Of a stretch of 64,000 nt of DNA, positions 26,067 to 33,368 are shown piece after piece. Where the stretch lies: positions 434,001 to 498,000 of the forward strand of contig NZ_JARVRW010000002.1 of NCBI RefSeq assembly GCF_030209475.1, in the 5' to 3' direction. Below the pieces are notes generated by a model. It was not told where the DNA came from, ran no database searches, and saw only the letters and a program-made list of their open reading frames with translations. How positions within the stretch are numbered: position 1 is the first letter of the stretch; every line of letters begins with the position of its first letter. A program made the translations under genes and the position numbers. The DNA comes from Microbacterium sp. lyk4-40-TSB-66. GTDB taxonomy: Bacteria; Actinomycetota; Actinomycetes; Actinomycetales; Microbacteriaceae.

Positions 26067-26087
26067 ATGGGCATTATGATGCATCTA
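26052..26087. promoter_or_regulatory. Overlapping divergent promoters with leaderless starts
   Basis: Two -10-like boxes overlap face to face. TATGAT (26075-26080, plus strand) lies 7 nt before ATG 26087, and CATAAT (complement of 26073-26078) lies 7 nt before ATG 26066 on the minus strand. Neither start has a Shine-Dalgarno sequence. GGGCATT occurs at 26051-26057 and again at 26069-26075 as an 18-nt spaced direct repeat, and GCAT-tatg-ATGC (26071-26082) is palindromic. The XRE protein encoded here is the natural ligand. Confidence 0.5.
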
Positions 26088-26692
26088 TGGATGCGCATAC
26101 GACCACGCTGGCGGCGGCCATTGGATCGCGAATCCGCCGCGAGCGTCAGTCGCGGGAGTGGACGTTGAACCGCCTGTCTGAGACGGCAGAGATCAGCCGA
26201 CGACAGCTGGTGAACGTGGAGCAGGGCGAGGTGAACCCCAGCCTCGGCACACTGCTCGCATTGAGCGAAGCGCTCGGGATCCCCCTGGCGGCTCTCGTGG
26301 AGCCACCCACTGCCCGGCTTGTGAAAATCCACCGCTCCGGCGAGGGCACGGAGCTGTGGACCGGTCCTCACGGCGGACGGGCCGTGTTGCTGATCGGTAC
26401 CCAGCCCCCTGACGTGGTGAACCTGTGGGACTGGCGACTGAACCCGGGTGAGCGACACGAGAGCAAAGCACACCCGCGCGGTTGTCGCGAGGTGCTTCAT
26501 GTGGTTGCCGGAACAATCACCCTCGAAGTCGCCGAAGACCGTTACTCACTCGGCCCCGACGACTCCATCACCTTTCCGGGAGATGTGGGCCACGCCTACG
26601 CGAACGGATCGGCCGAGCCCTGCCACTTCTCCCTCACGGTGTATCAACCGCAACTCGGCGCGAACACAGGAGAGAGTAACGCTCATGCCTAA
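26087..26692 (+). CDS. XRE-family regulator with C-terminal cupin
   Basis: This 201-residue protein has an N-terminal helix-turn-helix of the XRE/Cro type (residues 8-62: 'LNRLSETAEISRRQL', 'NVEQGEVNPSLGTLLALSEAL') and a cupin sensor domain (about 105-190: 'RGCREVLHVVAGTITLEV', 'GDVGHAYAN'). This architecture (as in PuuR, SutR) regulates amino-acid or polyamine catabolic genes. It diverges from the PLP enzyme, and its 3' end overlaps the DapA-like gene, so it probably controls both directions. The effector is unknown. Confidence 0.87.
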   Translation: MDAHTTTLAAAIGSRIRRERQSREWTLNRLSETAEISRRQLVNVEQGEVNPSLGTLLALSEALGIPLAALVEPPTARLVKIHRSGEGTELWTGPHGGRAVLLIGTQPPDVVNLWDWRLNPGERHESKAHPRGCREVLHVVAGTITLEVAEDRYSLGPDDSITFPGDVGHAYANGSAEPCHFSLTVYQPQLGANTGESNAHA

Positions 26693-27620
26693 CGAGGAGT
26701 CCCGTAAAACCCAAGCGGGGATGTTTACAGGGCTGAGTGCGTTCCCCCACACCCCTCTCCGCAACGATGCGTTCGACGAAGCCGCCTACGAACAGCTCCT
26801 TGAGCGCCTCGTCTCCGCGCAAGTCGACTCCATCACCGCACTTGGCTCGACCGGTTCCTACATGTATCTGGACCGTGACGAGCGACGACGGGTCGCGGCT
26901 TCCGCCGTTCAGCACGCGGGCAAAATTCCCGTGCTGGTGGGAATCGGCGCGCTCCGGACCTCACAAATGTTGCGCCACGCTGAGGATGCGCAACAGGCAG
27001 GTGCGAGCGCGGTACTTCTGGCGCCGGTGACCTACCAAGCCCTCGGCGATGACGAGGTATTCGGATTGTTCGAAGATGTCGCAGCCGACCTCTCGGTACC
27101 ACTCGTGCTCTACGACAACCCGGGCACCACACGCGTCACCTTCACCGACGAGCTGTACGCTCGGATTGCGGCCTTGCCGCACGTCGCGTCAATCAAGATC
27201 CCGAGTATGCCCAGCGACGCGACCGAGGCCGCGGCCCGCGTCCAGACGATTCGCGATCACATCCCCGAGACCGTCACGGTCGGGATCTCGGGTGACAGTG
27301 CCGCCGCTCGCGGCTTGAACGCCGGATGCGATGCCTGGTACTCCGTCCTCGGCGGTACGCTCCCCGTGCTTGCCCAGACGATTACTCGCGCCGCGCTTGC
27401 CGGCGACCAGGAGACGGCGACGGCCGAGTCGAGGCGGCTAGCCCCCTTGTGGGACATGTTCGCCCGACACGGCAGCTACCGGGTGAGCGCAGCCATCGCC
27501 GAGCATCTCGGACTTGTCGCCCCTGACAGCCTCCCGCGCCCAGTTCGGGGACTCGACCCCCGCACCCGTGCTGAGGTCGCACGGATCATCGAGGATCTGA
27601 AAATCACTCTGGGAGAATGA
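26685..27620 (+). CDS. DapA-superfamily (dihydrodipicolinate synthase-like) lyase/aldolase
   Basis: This class I lyase of the DHDPS/N-acetylneuraminate lyase superfamily has 311 residues. The Schiff-base lysine is K171 in 'ASIKIPSMP' and the proton-relay tyrosine is Y143 in 'VLYDNPG'. The carboxylate-binding loop, normally G-[TS]-T-G-E, reads GSTGS (54-58), and the Arg that binds the aspartate-semialdehyde carboxylate is not in its usual place. A true lysine-pathway DapA is therefore unlikely. Members of this type split or condense pyruvate with varied aldehydes. ATG 26685 lies inside the end of the XRE gene (8-nt overlap) and follows GGAGAGAG. Confidence 0.82.
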   Translation: MPNEESRKTQAGMFTGLSAFPHTPLRNDAFDEAAYEQLLERLVSAQVDSITALGSTGSYMYLDRDERRRVAASAVQHAGKIPVLVGIGALRTSQMLRHAEDAQQAGASAVLLAPVTYQALGDDEVFGLFEDVAADLSVPLVLYDNPGTTRVTFTDELYARIAALPHVASIKIPSMPSDATEAAARVQTIRDHIPETVTVGISGDSAAARGLNAGCDAWYSVLGGTLPVLAQTITRAALAGDQETATAESRRLAPLWDMFARHGSYRVSAAIAEHLGLVAPDSLPRPVRGLDPRTRAEVARIIEDLKITLGE

Positions 27621-28810
27621 CGAGCGCCCACGGCCCGCACCCCCAACCGGCCTGGGGTTTGACCCGGTATGTCGCCGCGGCCACTCTGGCGCGCGCTGCC
27701 GACGGCGGGGCGGTCGTAGCCATCATCCTCATCGTCACCACCAGCAGCGCTCCCGGGTGGCTCGCCGGTTTGCTGGGGGCCAGTATCACGGCCCCGCATC
27801 TGCTTGGTCCTTTCATTGCCCGCAGACTTGATACCGCCCGCGACGGGCGAGTTGTCATCGCCCTTGCGTGCCTCATCCACGGCGCCACGCTCGCCTCGGC
27901 GGTGCTGCTGTACCCGGTGGTGTGGCCCGGGTTCACCGCACTACTCCTGTTCATCTCAGGTCTTTTCGGTCCGTTCCTCACTGGTGGCATCAGCAGTCGG
28001 CTCCCAGCTATCGCTGGCCCTCTCCGGCAGCACCAGCGCCGCGCCCAAGGCTGGGATGTCGCCTCCTACGGTCTCGGCGGCACTATCGGCCCCACCATCG
28101 TTGCCGTCATCTCCGTCTGGGCGACACCGACGGCCGCTGCGCTCGTTCTCGCGGGCGGCACCGTCGCCGCCGCGGTCCTCGTGCGACTTCTTCCGTATGC
28201 CCCACCGGCTTCCGCATCCTCGGATGTCCCGCGGCCTCTGCGCACTCTCCGGATCATGGCAACCTCTGGTCCGCTGCGACGCACCCTCTATCTCACGACC
28301 TTCGTCGCTGCGTCCGTCGCGGTGCTGCCAGTCGTGGCTGTGACGTCGACCCAGTATCTGGGGGCGCCGTCCGAGGCCGGGGCCCTGCTGACTGCGACCT
28401 ATGGAATCGGCAGCCTGATCGGGTCGGCCGGAGTCATGGTGCGACCGCTGCGCGGCACCGCCGATGCCCTGATGACGCGTTGCACCCTCGCGGTAAGCGT
28501 TACGCTCTTCGCGGTCGTAGCGGCACCGAATCTCCCCCTGGGTGTCGCGGCTTACACACTCGCCGGCGTGGCGAACTCCTACCTTTTCGCCTCAACGCTC
28601 GCCGCGCGCACGGAATACTCCCCGCCAGCAGCGCGCGGTCAGATCTTCGTCTGGGTGGGGGCTGTCAAGATCACCGCCGGCTCAGCCGGGACCGCGACGG
28701 CCGGCGCGCTCATCAGCACGGCAACGCATCTCCCCACCATCCTTGCCGCCGCCATCACTCTCATCGCGGCGAGCCTTTCCGTTATCGACCGACGTGCACA
28801 CAAGAGATGA
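27617..28810 (+). CDS. MFS transporter
   Basis: This 397-residue integral membrane protein has about twelve hydrophobic segments and the major-facilitator pattern, with Arg-rich cytoplasmic loops after helices 2 and 6 ('FIARRLDTARDGR'). Its ATG overlaps the DapA-like stop (ATGA), so it belongs to the same operon. It probably moves the substrate or product of that enzyme. Direction and substrate are unknown. Gly/Ala/Thr-rich helices without charged pairs do not point to a subfamily. Confidence 0.82.
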   Translation: MTSAHGPHPQPAWGLTRYVAAATLARAADGGAVVAIILIVTTSSAPGWLAGLLGASITAPHLLGPFIARRLDTARDGRVVIALACLIHGATLASAVLLYPVVWPGFTALLLFISGLFGPFLTGGISSRLPAIAGPLRQHQRRAQGWDVASYGLGGTIGPTIVAVISVWATPTAAALVLAGGTVAAAVLVRLLPYAPPASASSDVPRPLRTLRIMATSGPLRRTLYLTTFVAASVAVLPVVAVTSTQYLGAPSEAGALLTATYGIGSLIGSAGVMVRPLRGTADALMTRCTLAVSVTLFAVVAAPNLPLGVAAYTLAGVANSYLFASTLAARTEYSPPAARGQIFVWVGAVKITAGSAGTATAGALISTATHLPTILAAAITLIAASLSVIDRRAHKR

Positions 28811-28967
28811 CCCACGCGTCGCGGTGCGTCCCGTCGATGCGCGGTCGAATTGGTCAGCCGCCCCGGCAGTCGGGATAGGCGCCGACGCATCAACGCTTCA
28901 TTCAAAGGATCAGCGGCCGGTCTGTACTGCGCCGGTCTCAATCGCCTCCTGGTTGCGTTCCGAAGGG

Positions 28968-28989
28968 GCTAAGTTGCCCCACCTACGAT
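28968..28989 (+). promoter_or_regulatory. Small hairpin and -10-like box before the NUDIX gene
   Basis: GGGGC-taagtt-GCCCC (28968-28983) could terminate the MFS operon. Immediately after it, TACGAT (28984-28989) is a -10-like box exactly 7 nt before GTG 28996, which suggests a leaderless transcript for the NUDIX gene. The rest of 28811-28967 shows nothing else I can name. Confidence 0.45.
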
Positions 28990-28995
28990 GAGGCT

Positions 28996-29397
28996 GTGAC
29001 CGAACCGATGGGAGTCCAGGTGATCGTGCAGCACAGCGACGGCCGGGTGCTGCTGCAACTGCGTGACGACAAGGCGGAAATCCCCTACCCGAACACCTGG
29101 TGCCTGCCTGGGGGCATGCGTGAGAAGGGTGAAGACGCGCTCGCCTGCGCGGTGCGCGAGCTCGAGGAGGAGATGGGTCTCATCGTGGCACCGGATGAGC
29201 TCACCCTCGTCGAGAGCCGTCTTCACTCGTACGGCCATGAGACCACCTTCGCGCTGCGCTTGGATGTTGACCCGGCCGCGGTGCAACTCACAGAGGGGCA
29301 GGCCATCGCGTTGTTCTCACGCACCGCAATCAACACGATGACGCTCGGCTACGACGACAACGACGTCCTGACCACCTACTTCGGCGGTCTGAGATGA
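28996..29397 (+). CDS. NUDIX hydrolase
   Basis: This 133-residue pyrophosphohydrolase has a complete NUDIX box: 'GGMREKGEDA' followed by 'VRELEEEMGL' matches G-x5-E-x7-R-E-U-x-E-E-x-G-U. The glutamates in RELEEE bind the divalent metal. It probably hydrolyses a nucleoside diphosphate derivative; the substrate cannot be read from the sequence. Start GTG 28996 has no Shine-Dalgarno sequence but is well placed for leaderless expression. It is the last gene of the lower-GC segment before the tRNA. Confidence 0.85.
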   Translation: MTEPMGVQVIVQHSDGRVLLQLRDDKAEIPYPNTWCLPGGMREKGEDALACAVRELEEEMGLIVAPDELTLVESRLHSYGHETTFALRLDVDPAAVQLTEGQAIALFSRTAINTMTLGYDDNDVLTTYFGGLR

Positions 29398-29623
29398 CGG
29401 AACCTGCCTAGGCCGGGCCGCGACGGCTGGTTCGAAGTCGAACCCCGCAGTGACGGCGCTGATGCCCCTCACTACGGAAAAACCGCGAAGGGAACGATAC
29501 ATCCGCCGTCGCAGATCGAACGACACGCCGGTCAAACACCTCAGGCCAGGACCTATTGCGGCCCTGACCTGGAGGAATGAGATACGGGGATGTTTTCCGT
29601 GAGATACGGGGATGACCCCATCG
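29398..29623. other. Non-coding gap between NUDIX gene and tRNA-Tyr
   Basis: No credible gene is present. A perfect inverted repeat GGTTCGA-ag-TCGAACC lies at 29429-29444, and two copies of a 15-bp repeat lie at 29578-29614 (listed separately). An imperfect CCAGG/CCTGG dyad spans about 29542-29573. The position at the 3' side of a tRNA and the lower GC are what an abandoned integration site would look like, but no integrase gene is nearby. Confidence 0.5.
29578..29614. repeat. 15-bp direct repeat beside the tRNA-Tyr 3' end
   Basis: TGAGATACGGGGATG occurs at 29578-29592 and again, identically, at 29600-29614, a period of 22 nt (about two helical turns). The second copy ends 9 nt before the tRNA 3' end. 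Direct repeats with helical spacing fit protein-binding sites such as integrase arm sites, or a small duplication. No third copy was seen in the window. Confidence 0.7.
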
Positions 29624-29705
29624 TGGCGAGTGAGGGATTCGAACCCCCGAATGCAATGCAGTCTGATTTACAGTCAGATCCCTTTGGCCGCTTGGGTAAC
29701 TCGCC
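29624..29705 (-). tRNA. tRNA-Tyr (GTA)
   Basis: This is an 82-nt class II tRNA read on the minus strand. The acceptor arm GGCGAGT pairs with ACTCGCC plus discriminator A, the anticodon loop CTGTAAA is closed by TCTGA/TCAGA, a longer variable arm is present, and the T-loop is TTCGAAT. The anticodon GTA decodes tyrosine UAC/UAU. CCA is not encoded at the 3' end. Its 3' end faces the lower-GC segment. Confidence 0.93.
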
Positions 29706-29911
29706 AGGTGCGCACCCGCCCGGCTTCGACAGTCGACCAGAGGCGCGAGAAACCACTCTACTATCCCCGCGGGGATGCGTCGAACCACGGTGGCGATCCG
29801 TTGAGCGGGAGGTCTCCGCGGCGATCCCGCCGGTGCGGAACCGGGTCGCGACCCGTCAGCGAGGGACCCCGGCGGTGATCCCCCGCGTGCGGGACCACGG
29901 CGACGATGGGC
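29706..29911. other. Upstream region of tRNA-Tyr, no gene seen
   Basis: These 206 nt lie between the tRNA 5' end and the stop of the FBP-domain gene. They hold no credible open frame. The tRNA promoter must lie near 29710-29770, and an AT-richer patch 'ctctactatcc' at 29756-29766 is a possible part of it. Two loosely similar G/C-rich units (around 29790-29835 and 29865-29925) share words such as GGAGGTCTCCGCGG and GGAGACCTCCGCGG and may form hairpins. Confidence 0.4.
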
Positions 29912-30412
29912 TCAGCGGGAGACCTCCGCGGCATCCATCACTCGGCCGACGAACTCCTTGGTGCGACGCTTCGTGCCGTCGATCTTGCGGTCCACGCTCG
30001 CACGGATCTCGCTCGGCGCGAGAGGAGCGGCGAGGCGCACGGTCTCGTGGCACGACATGTCGGCACAGATGTAGGTGCCGATGGTGTCACCGTGCTCGCC
30101 GGCGTCCCCTGCGCGGCGGGCGGTGAACAGTGACACCTGGTCGCCCGGCTGCATCGTGTGGCACAGGTTGCACATCGCCGACCGGGCGCGGGACTGCCCT
30201 TCGGCGGCGCGCAGCACGATGCCCGTCGGCACGCCCTGGTGCTCTGTCACGATGTAGCCGCGGCCACGGGTGCGCGGGTCTCGCCAGGCGAGGAAGTCGA
30301 GGTGGTCCCAATCGGCCAGCAGGAAGTCGGGCGGCAGAGAGATGATCCGCAGCTCGTCGGGGGTGGCATTGACGAATGCCGACCTGACCTCGTCCTCCGT
30401 GAGTGCTCGCAT
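29912..30412 (-). CDS. FBP-domain (EF-G-binding-like treble-clef) protein
   Basis: This 166-residue protein resembles the C-terminal domain of fusidic-acid-resistance EF-G-binding proteins (FBP_C). It has a four-cysteine treble clef, 'CNLCHTMQPGD' followed by 'CADMSCHETVRL', that should bind zinc. Such proteins can bind EF-G and are common in Actinobacteria; many stand-alone copies have no tested role. ATG 30412 begins 'MRALTEDEVRSAF', the usual start, and the longer upstream frame lies antisense to yajQ. It is divergent from yajQ with an 88-nt gap. Confidence 0.75.
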   Translation of the reverse strand: MRALTEDEVRSAFVNATPDELRIISLPPDFLLADWDHLDFLAWRDPRTRGRGYIVTEHQGVPTGIVLRAAEGQSRARSAMCNLCHTMQPGDQVSLFTARRAGDAGEHGDTIGTYICADMSCHETVRLAAPLAPSEIRASVDRKIDGTKRRTKEFVGRVMDAAEVSR

Positions 30413-30500
30413 GGCATCCGAGTCTACGAGCGCGCGCAACGGCCGGGGCCGTGCGATTTCGAGGGGCTGCGCACGGAGGGCACGCGAATAGAATCGCTGC

Positions 30501-30989
30501 ATGGCTGATTCTTCGTTCGACATCGTGTCCAAGATCGACCGGCAGGAAGCCGACAACGCGCTCAACCAGGCCCACAAAGAGGTCGAGCAGCGCTACGACT
30601 TCAAGGGCACCGACGCCTCGATCGCGTGGAGCGGCGAGTCGATCGTGATCAAGGCGAACTCCGAGGAGCGCGCCAACGCCGTGCTCGACGTGTTCCAGAC
30701 CAAGCTGATCAAGCGCGGCATCTCGCTGAAGAGCCTCGAGAGCGGCGAGCCGACGCAGAGCGGCAAGGAGTACCGCATCACCTCCACGCTGAAAGAGGGG
30801 ATCTCGCAGGAGGACGCGAAGAAGGTCAACAAGCTCATCCGCGACGAGGGCCCCAAGGGCGTGAAGTCGCAGATCCAGGGCGACGAGCTGCGCGTGCAGT
30901 CGAAGTCGCGCGACGATCTGCAAGAGGTGCAGCGCCTGCTCAAGGCGGCGGACCTCGACGTCGACCTGCAGTTCACGAACTACCGGTGA
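30501..30989 (+). CDS. YajQ-family cyclic-di-GMP/nucleotide-binding protein
   Basis: This 162-residue cytoplasmic protein matches YajQ throughout ('[20 protein letters not shown]', '[11 protein letters not shown]', the C-terminal '[10 protein letters not shown]'). It consists of two ferredoxin-like domains. Homologues bind cyclic di-GMP or nucleic acid and influence gene expression; the cellular role in Actinobacteria is unclear. Length is as expected for the family. The next gene starts 24 nt downstream, so co-transcription is possible. Confidence 0.93.
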   Translation: MADSSFDIVSKIDRQEADNALNQAHKEVEQRYDFKGTDASIAWSGESIVIKANSEERANAVLDVFQTKLIKRGISLKSLESGEPTQSGKEYRITSTLKEGISQEDAKKVNKLIRDEGPKGVKSQIQGDELRVQSKSRDDLQEVQRLLKAADLDVDLQFTNYR

Positions 30990-31013
30990 GCACCACCGTC
31001 TGAGGAGCGCACC

Positions 31014-31655
31014 ATGGTCGTCCGCGTCGATCTGAACATCTCGCTCGACGGGGTGGCGATGCCCGCCGATCCCTCGCCCGAGAACCCCATGGGCGAAGAC
31101 TGGGGCCGACTCGTCGCGGACTATATGGCGACGAAGACCTTCCGCGAGCGCGTCTTCGGCGACACCTCCGGCGCCGGCACCACCGGCGTCGACGATCGCT
31201 ACGCCGCCGCGTATTTCGAGGGCGTCGGCGCGGAGGTCATGGGGGCGGCGATGTTCGGCCTCCATTCCTTCCCCGACGACCCCGACTGGCGCGGATGGTG
31301 GGGCGACGAGCCGCCGTTCCAGGTGCCCGTCATCGTGCTGACCCACCGCGAACGCGAGCCCATCTCCTTCGCCAACGGCACGCGCTTCGAATTCTCGTCG
31401 AAGAGCATCACGGATGCCGTGACCAGGGCGCGCGATCTCGCGGGCGGCGCCGACGTCCGGGTGGGCGGCGGCGTGTCCACCGTACGTGCGGCTCTCGCCG
31501 CCGACCTCGTGGATCGGCTCCACGTCGCGGTCCGACCCGTCATCCTCGGTCGCGGGGGCCGCTTGTGGGATGACCTGCGCGGACTCGACACCCGTTTCAC
31601 CGTCACCTCCGAGGTGGCGGAGAGCGGGGTCGTGCACGTCACGTTCGCGCGATGA
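31014..31655 (+). CDS. Dihydrofolate reductase-fold (RibD C-terminal) protein
   Basis: This 213-residue protein of the RibD C-terminal/DHFR-like fold ('LNISLDGVAMPAD', 'VIVLTHREREP', 'VRVGGGVSTVRAAL', 'LHVAVRPVILGRGGRLW') is a stand-alone NADPH-dependent reductase. Riboflavin genes are absent nearby, so the substrate is probably not the RibD pyrimidine. Such proteins are numerous and uncharacterised in Actinobacteria. The stop overlaps the start of a 45-residue zinc-ribbon protein (ATGA), so both are translated together. Confidence 0.85.
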   Translation: MVVRVDLNISLDGVAMPADPSPENPMGEDWGRLVADYMATKTFRERVFGDTSGAGTTGVDDRYAAAYFEGVGAEVMGAAMFGLHSFPDDPDWRGWWGDEPPFQVPVIVLTHREREPISFANGTRFEFSSKSITDAVTRARDLAGGADVRVGGGVSTVRAALAADLVDRLHVAVRPVILGRGGRLWDDLRGLDTRFTVTSEVAESGVVHVTFAR

Positions 31656-31789
31656 GCACCCCGCTCGATCCGCTCACCTGCCCGACCTGCGGAGATCCCC
31701 TGCGCTTCGAGATCCTCGACGACGAACGCTTCCTCGTCGCCTGGTCGTGCGTGAACTGCGGCCTCATCCGCACCACCGAACCGGTCTGA
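31652..31789 (+). CDS. 45-aa zinc-ribbon protein, translationally coupled
   Basis: Reading from ATG 31652, which overlaps the previous stop, gives 45 residues with two CxxC knuckles, 'CPTCGDPL' and 'CVNCGLI', separated by 20 residues: a rubredoxin-like zinc ribbon. The arrangement (exact ATGA coupling, correct codon bias, intact four cysteines) argues that it is real although short. The function is unknown; it may be a partner or metal-binding accessory of the reductase. Confidence 0.65.
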   Translation: MSTPLDPLTCPTCGDPLRFEILDDERFLVAWSCVNCGLIRTTEPV

Positions 31790-31855
31790 CGCGACCCGTT
31801 CGAAGGCCCCCCGACGCGGCGAGTCATTTGGAGACTAGGGTTCGGACCGGAACCG

Positions 31856-32797
31856 TCAGAAGGAAACGTACCGCCCGTTATCGTGGAGCAGGAAGGATTG
31901 AGCACTCTCAGGAACAATGTAAGCAAGGAAGCCTGTGAAGGAATTTCCCGGGTACAGGGTCGGGCCGTCGCTCATTCGTGGCATGTCATCTCCCAGAAAG
32001 ACGTACTCGCTGTCGTATCTATTTCCCTCGCCCGTTGCGAGGGACATGTCGTACTCGGCGAGGGAGGGCTCGACGCCGTCGACATCGATGCCCGTCATCG
32101 TCAGCTCGATGACGACATACTTGTATCCCGCCGGCGCCTCGTCGTTGAACTGATTCCACTCCCGGACCGCTTCACCCGCATTCGCGTTTACTATCTGAGC
32201 GGTCAGCGAATACTTTTCACCACCTAGCAGTCCCTTGGCGACATAGGGCTGCGGGAGCGGTCGCTCGACGGAACCGTCCGCGGCCGGCGCCGCAGGTGCC
32301 GAGGACTCCTCCTGCGCAGGAGAGGGCTCGACGGCCGGCGGGGTCGGGGTAGGGGTCGGTTCTGCCTCCTGCGGAGTCGGAGTGGCACTGACCTCGGCGC
32401 GCTCTTCGGCAACAGGGGCTTGTCGATTCGGCGAAGTCAGGACCGAGGTGAATGCAACTGTGACGACAAGACCAGTCAACAGAGCTACACCGCCGAGAGC
32501 GGTGCCGGTAACAGAGAGGGGCTTGCTCTGTCGTTTGACGAGTGCAAGCACACCGAGGCCAATCGCGGCCACCGCCGCCAGGAGTCCGAGCCAAGGTATG
32601 AGACCGGTGAGAAACGCAACGATGCCTACTACGAGGGCTGCAAGGGCCAGCCCCTTCGACTGGCTGCCCTGCGCAGTCGTCGCCTCCATCGTCGCGTGAC
32701 CCTGTGACGGTTCCTGCCACTGCGTCCCATCCCAGTAGCGTTGTTCCCCATTCGCGTGCGGAGCTGCATACCAGCCGGCCGGCGGCGTACTCGACAT
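31856..32797 (-). CDS. DUF2510 membrane protein with DUF4352-like outer domain
   Basis: This 313-residue protein starts with a DUF2510-type motif ('PPAGWYAAPHANGEQRYWDG', residues 5-24), followed by two to three membrane helices (about 48-82 and 95-118), a Pro/Thr/Glu-rich linker (about 125-175) and an immunoglobulin-like domain resembling DUF4352 ('YKYVVIELTMTGID', 'YPGNSFTGFLAYIVP'). The linker suggests a stalk that carries the last domain across the cell wall. Lower GC and different codon use from the neighbours hint at separate ancestry. The function is unknown. Confidence 0.75.
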   Translation of the reverse strand: MSSTPPAGWYAAPHANGEQRYWDGTQWQEPSQGHATMEATTAQGSQSKGLALAALVVGIVAFLTGLIPWLGLLAAVAAIGLGVLALVKRQSKPLSVTGTALGGVALLTGLVVTVAFTSVLTSPNRQAPVAEERAEVSATPTPQEAEPTPTPTPPAVEPSPAQEESSAPAAPAADGSVERPLPQPYVAKGLLGGEKYSLTAQIVNANAGEAVREWNQFNDEAPAGYKYVVIELTMTGIDVDGVEPSLAEYDMSLATGEGNRYDSEYVFLGDDMPRMSDGPTLYPGNSFTGFLAYIVPESAQSFLLHDNGRYVSF

Positions 32798-32960
32798 AAT
32801 TCCCCCATGGTGTCCGAGCGGCGCGACTCCGCGCCCTGACTGCAGAATATCCGAACACACCTCGACGGGCCGCGCCCACCACAAGCACGCGACGTCAGAC
32901 ATTCGCGATGGCTCGGATGTGAGGATTAAGTGGCGTCGCCACCTCTTGCGAGGGCCGTGG

Positions 32961-33368
32961 TCAGTTGATGATCTCGGCGTTCTCGTCGCGCATCGTGGTG
33001 AGACGCTCGCGCCACGCGGCGAGCGCCTCGGGGGTGAGCGCGGTCCAGTCGTCGCGCTCCGCGACGATCCGCAGCGGCGCGAGCGAGCGGAACGACCGTG
33101 TGGGGTTGCCGGGGAACTTCTTGTCGGTGACGTTCGGGTCGTTCTCGAACGGGCCCGTCGGCTCGACCTCGTAGACGCGCGGCGGGCCGTCGCCGGTGAT
33201 GATCTCCGCCGCGAGGCCCGCGCCGTCCAGGAGGGCGGTGAAGTAGATGTGGTTCATCACGATCTCGGGCCGGTAGTTCGAGCGGAATCCGGGCGTGAGC
33301 AGATCGCCCACGCCGAGCTCGGCGCGCGTCCCGTGGAAGAACGGTCCCGGATCGAGGACGTCGCTCAT
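32961..33368 (-). CDS. arr: NAD+-rifampin ADP-ribosyltransferase
   Basis: It inactivates rifamycins by ADP-ribosylating the ansa-chain hydroxyl at C23, using NAD+. The 135-residue protein is full length for Arr and begins with the family hallmark 'LDPGPFFHGT'. The catalytic residues equivalent to His19, Tyr49 and Asp84 of mycobacterial Arr are H12, Y42 ('HIYFTALLDGAG') and D77 ('FENDPNVTDKKFPGN'), with the same spacing. Its ATG overlaps the stop of the acyl-CoA synthetase gene (ATGA), so it is expressed with that gene. Environmental Arr homologues are common, and clinical resistance level cannot be inferred. Confidence 0.93.
   Translation of the reverse strand: MSDVLDPGPFFHGTRAELGVGDLLTPGFRSNYRPEIVMNHIYFTALLDGAGLAAEIITGDGPPRVYEVEPTGPFENDPNVTDKKFPGNPTRSFRSLAPLRIVAERDDWTALTPEALAAWRERLTTMRDENAEIIN

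Noticed and set aside
26685..27620. Naming the DapA-like gene dapA
   Set aside because: The GTTGE-type loop is GSTGS and no lysine-pathway genes are near, so the superfamily name only is used.
29429..29444. GGTTCGA-ag-TCGAACC as a possible second tRNA T-arm or att copy
   Set aside because: No acceptor or anticodon arm fits around it, and it does not match the tRNA-Tyr 3' end beyond the generic T-loop word.
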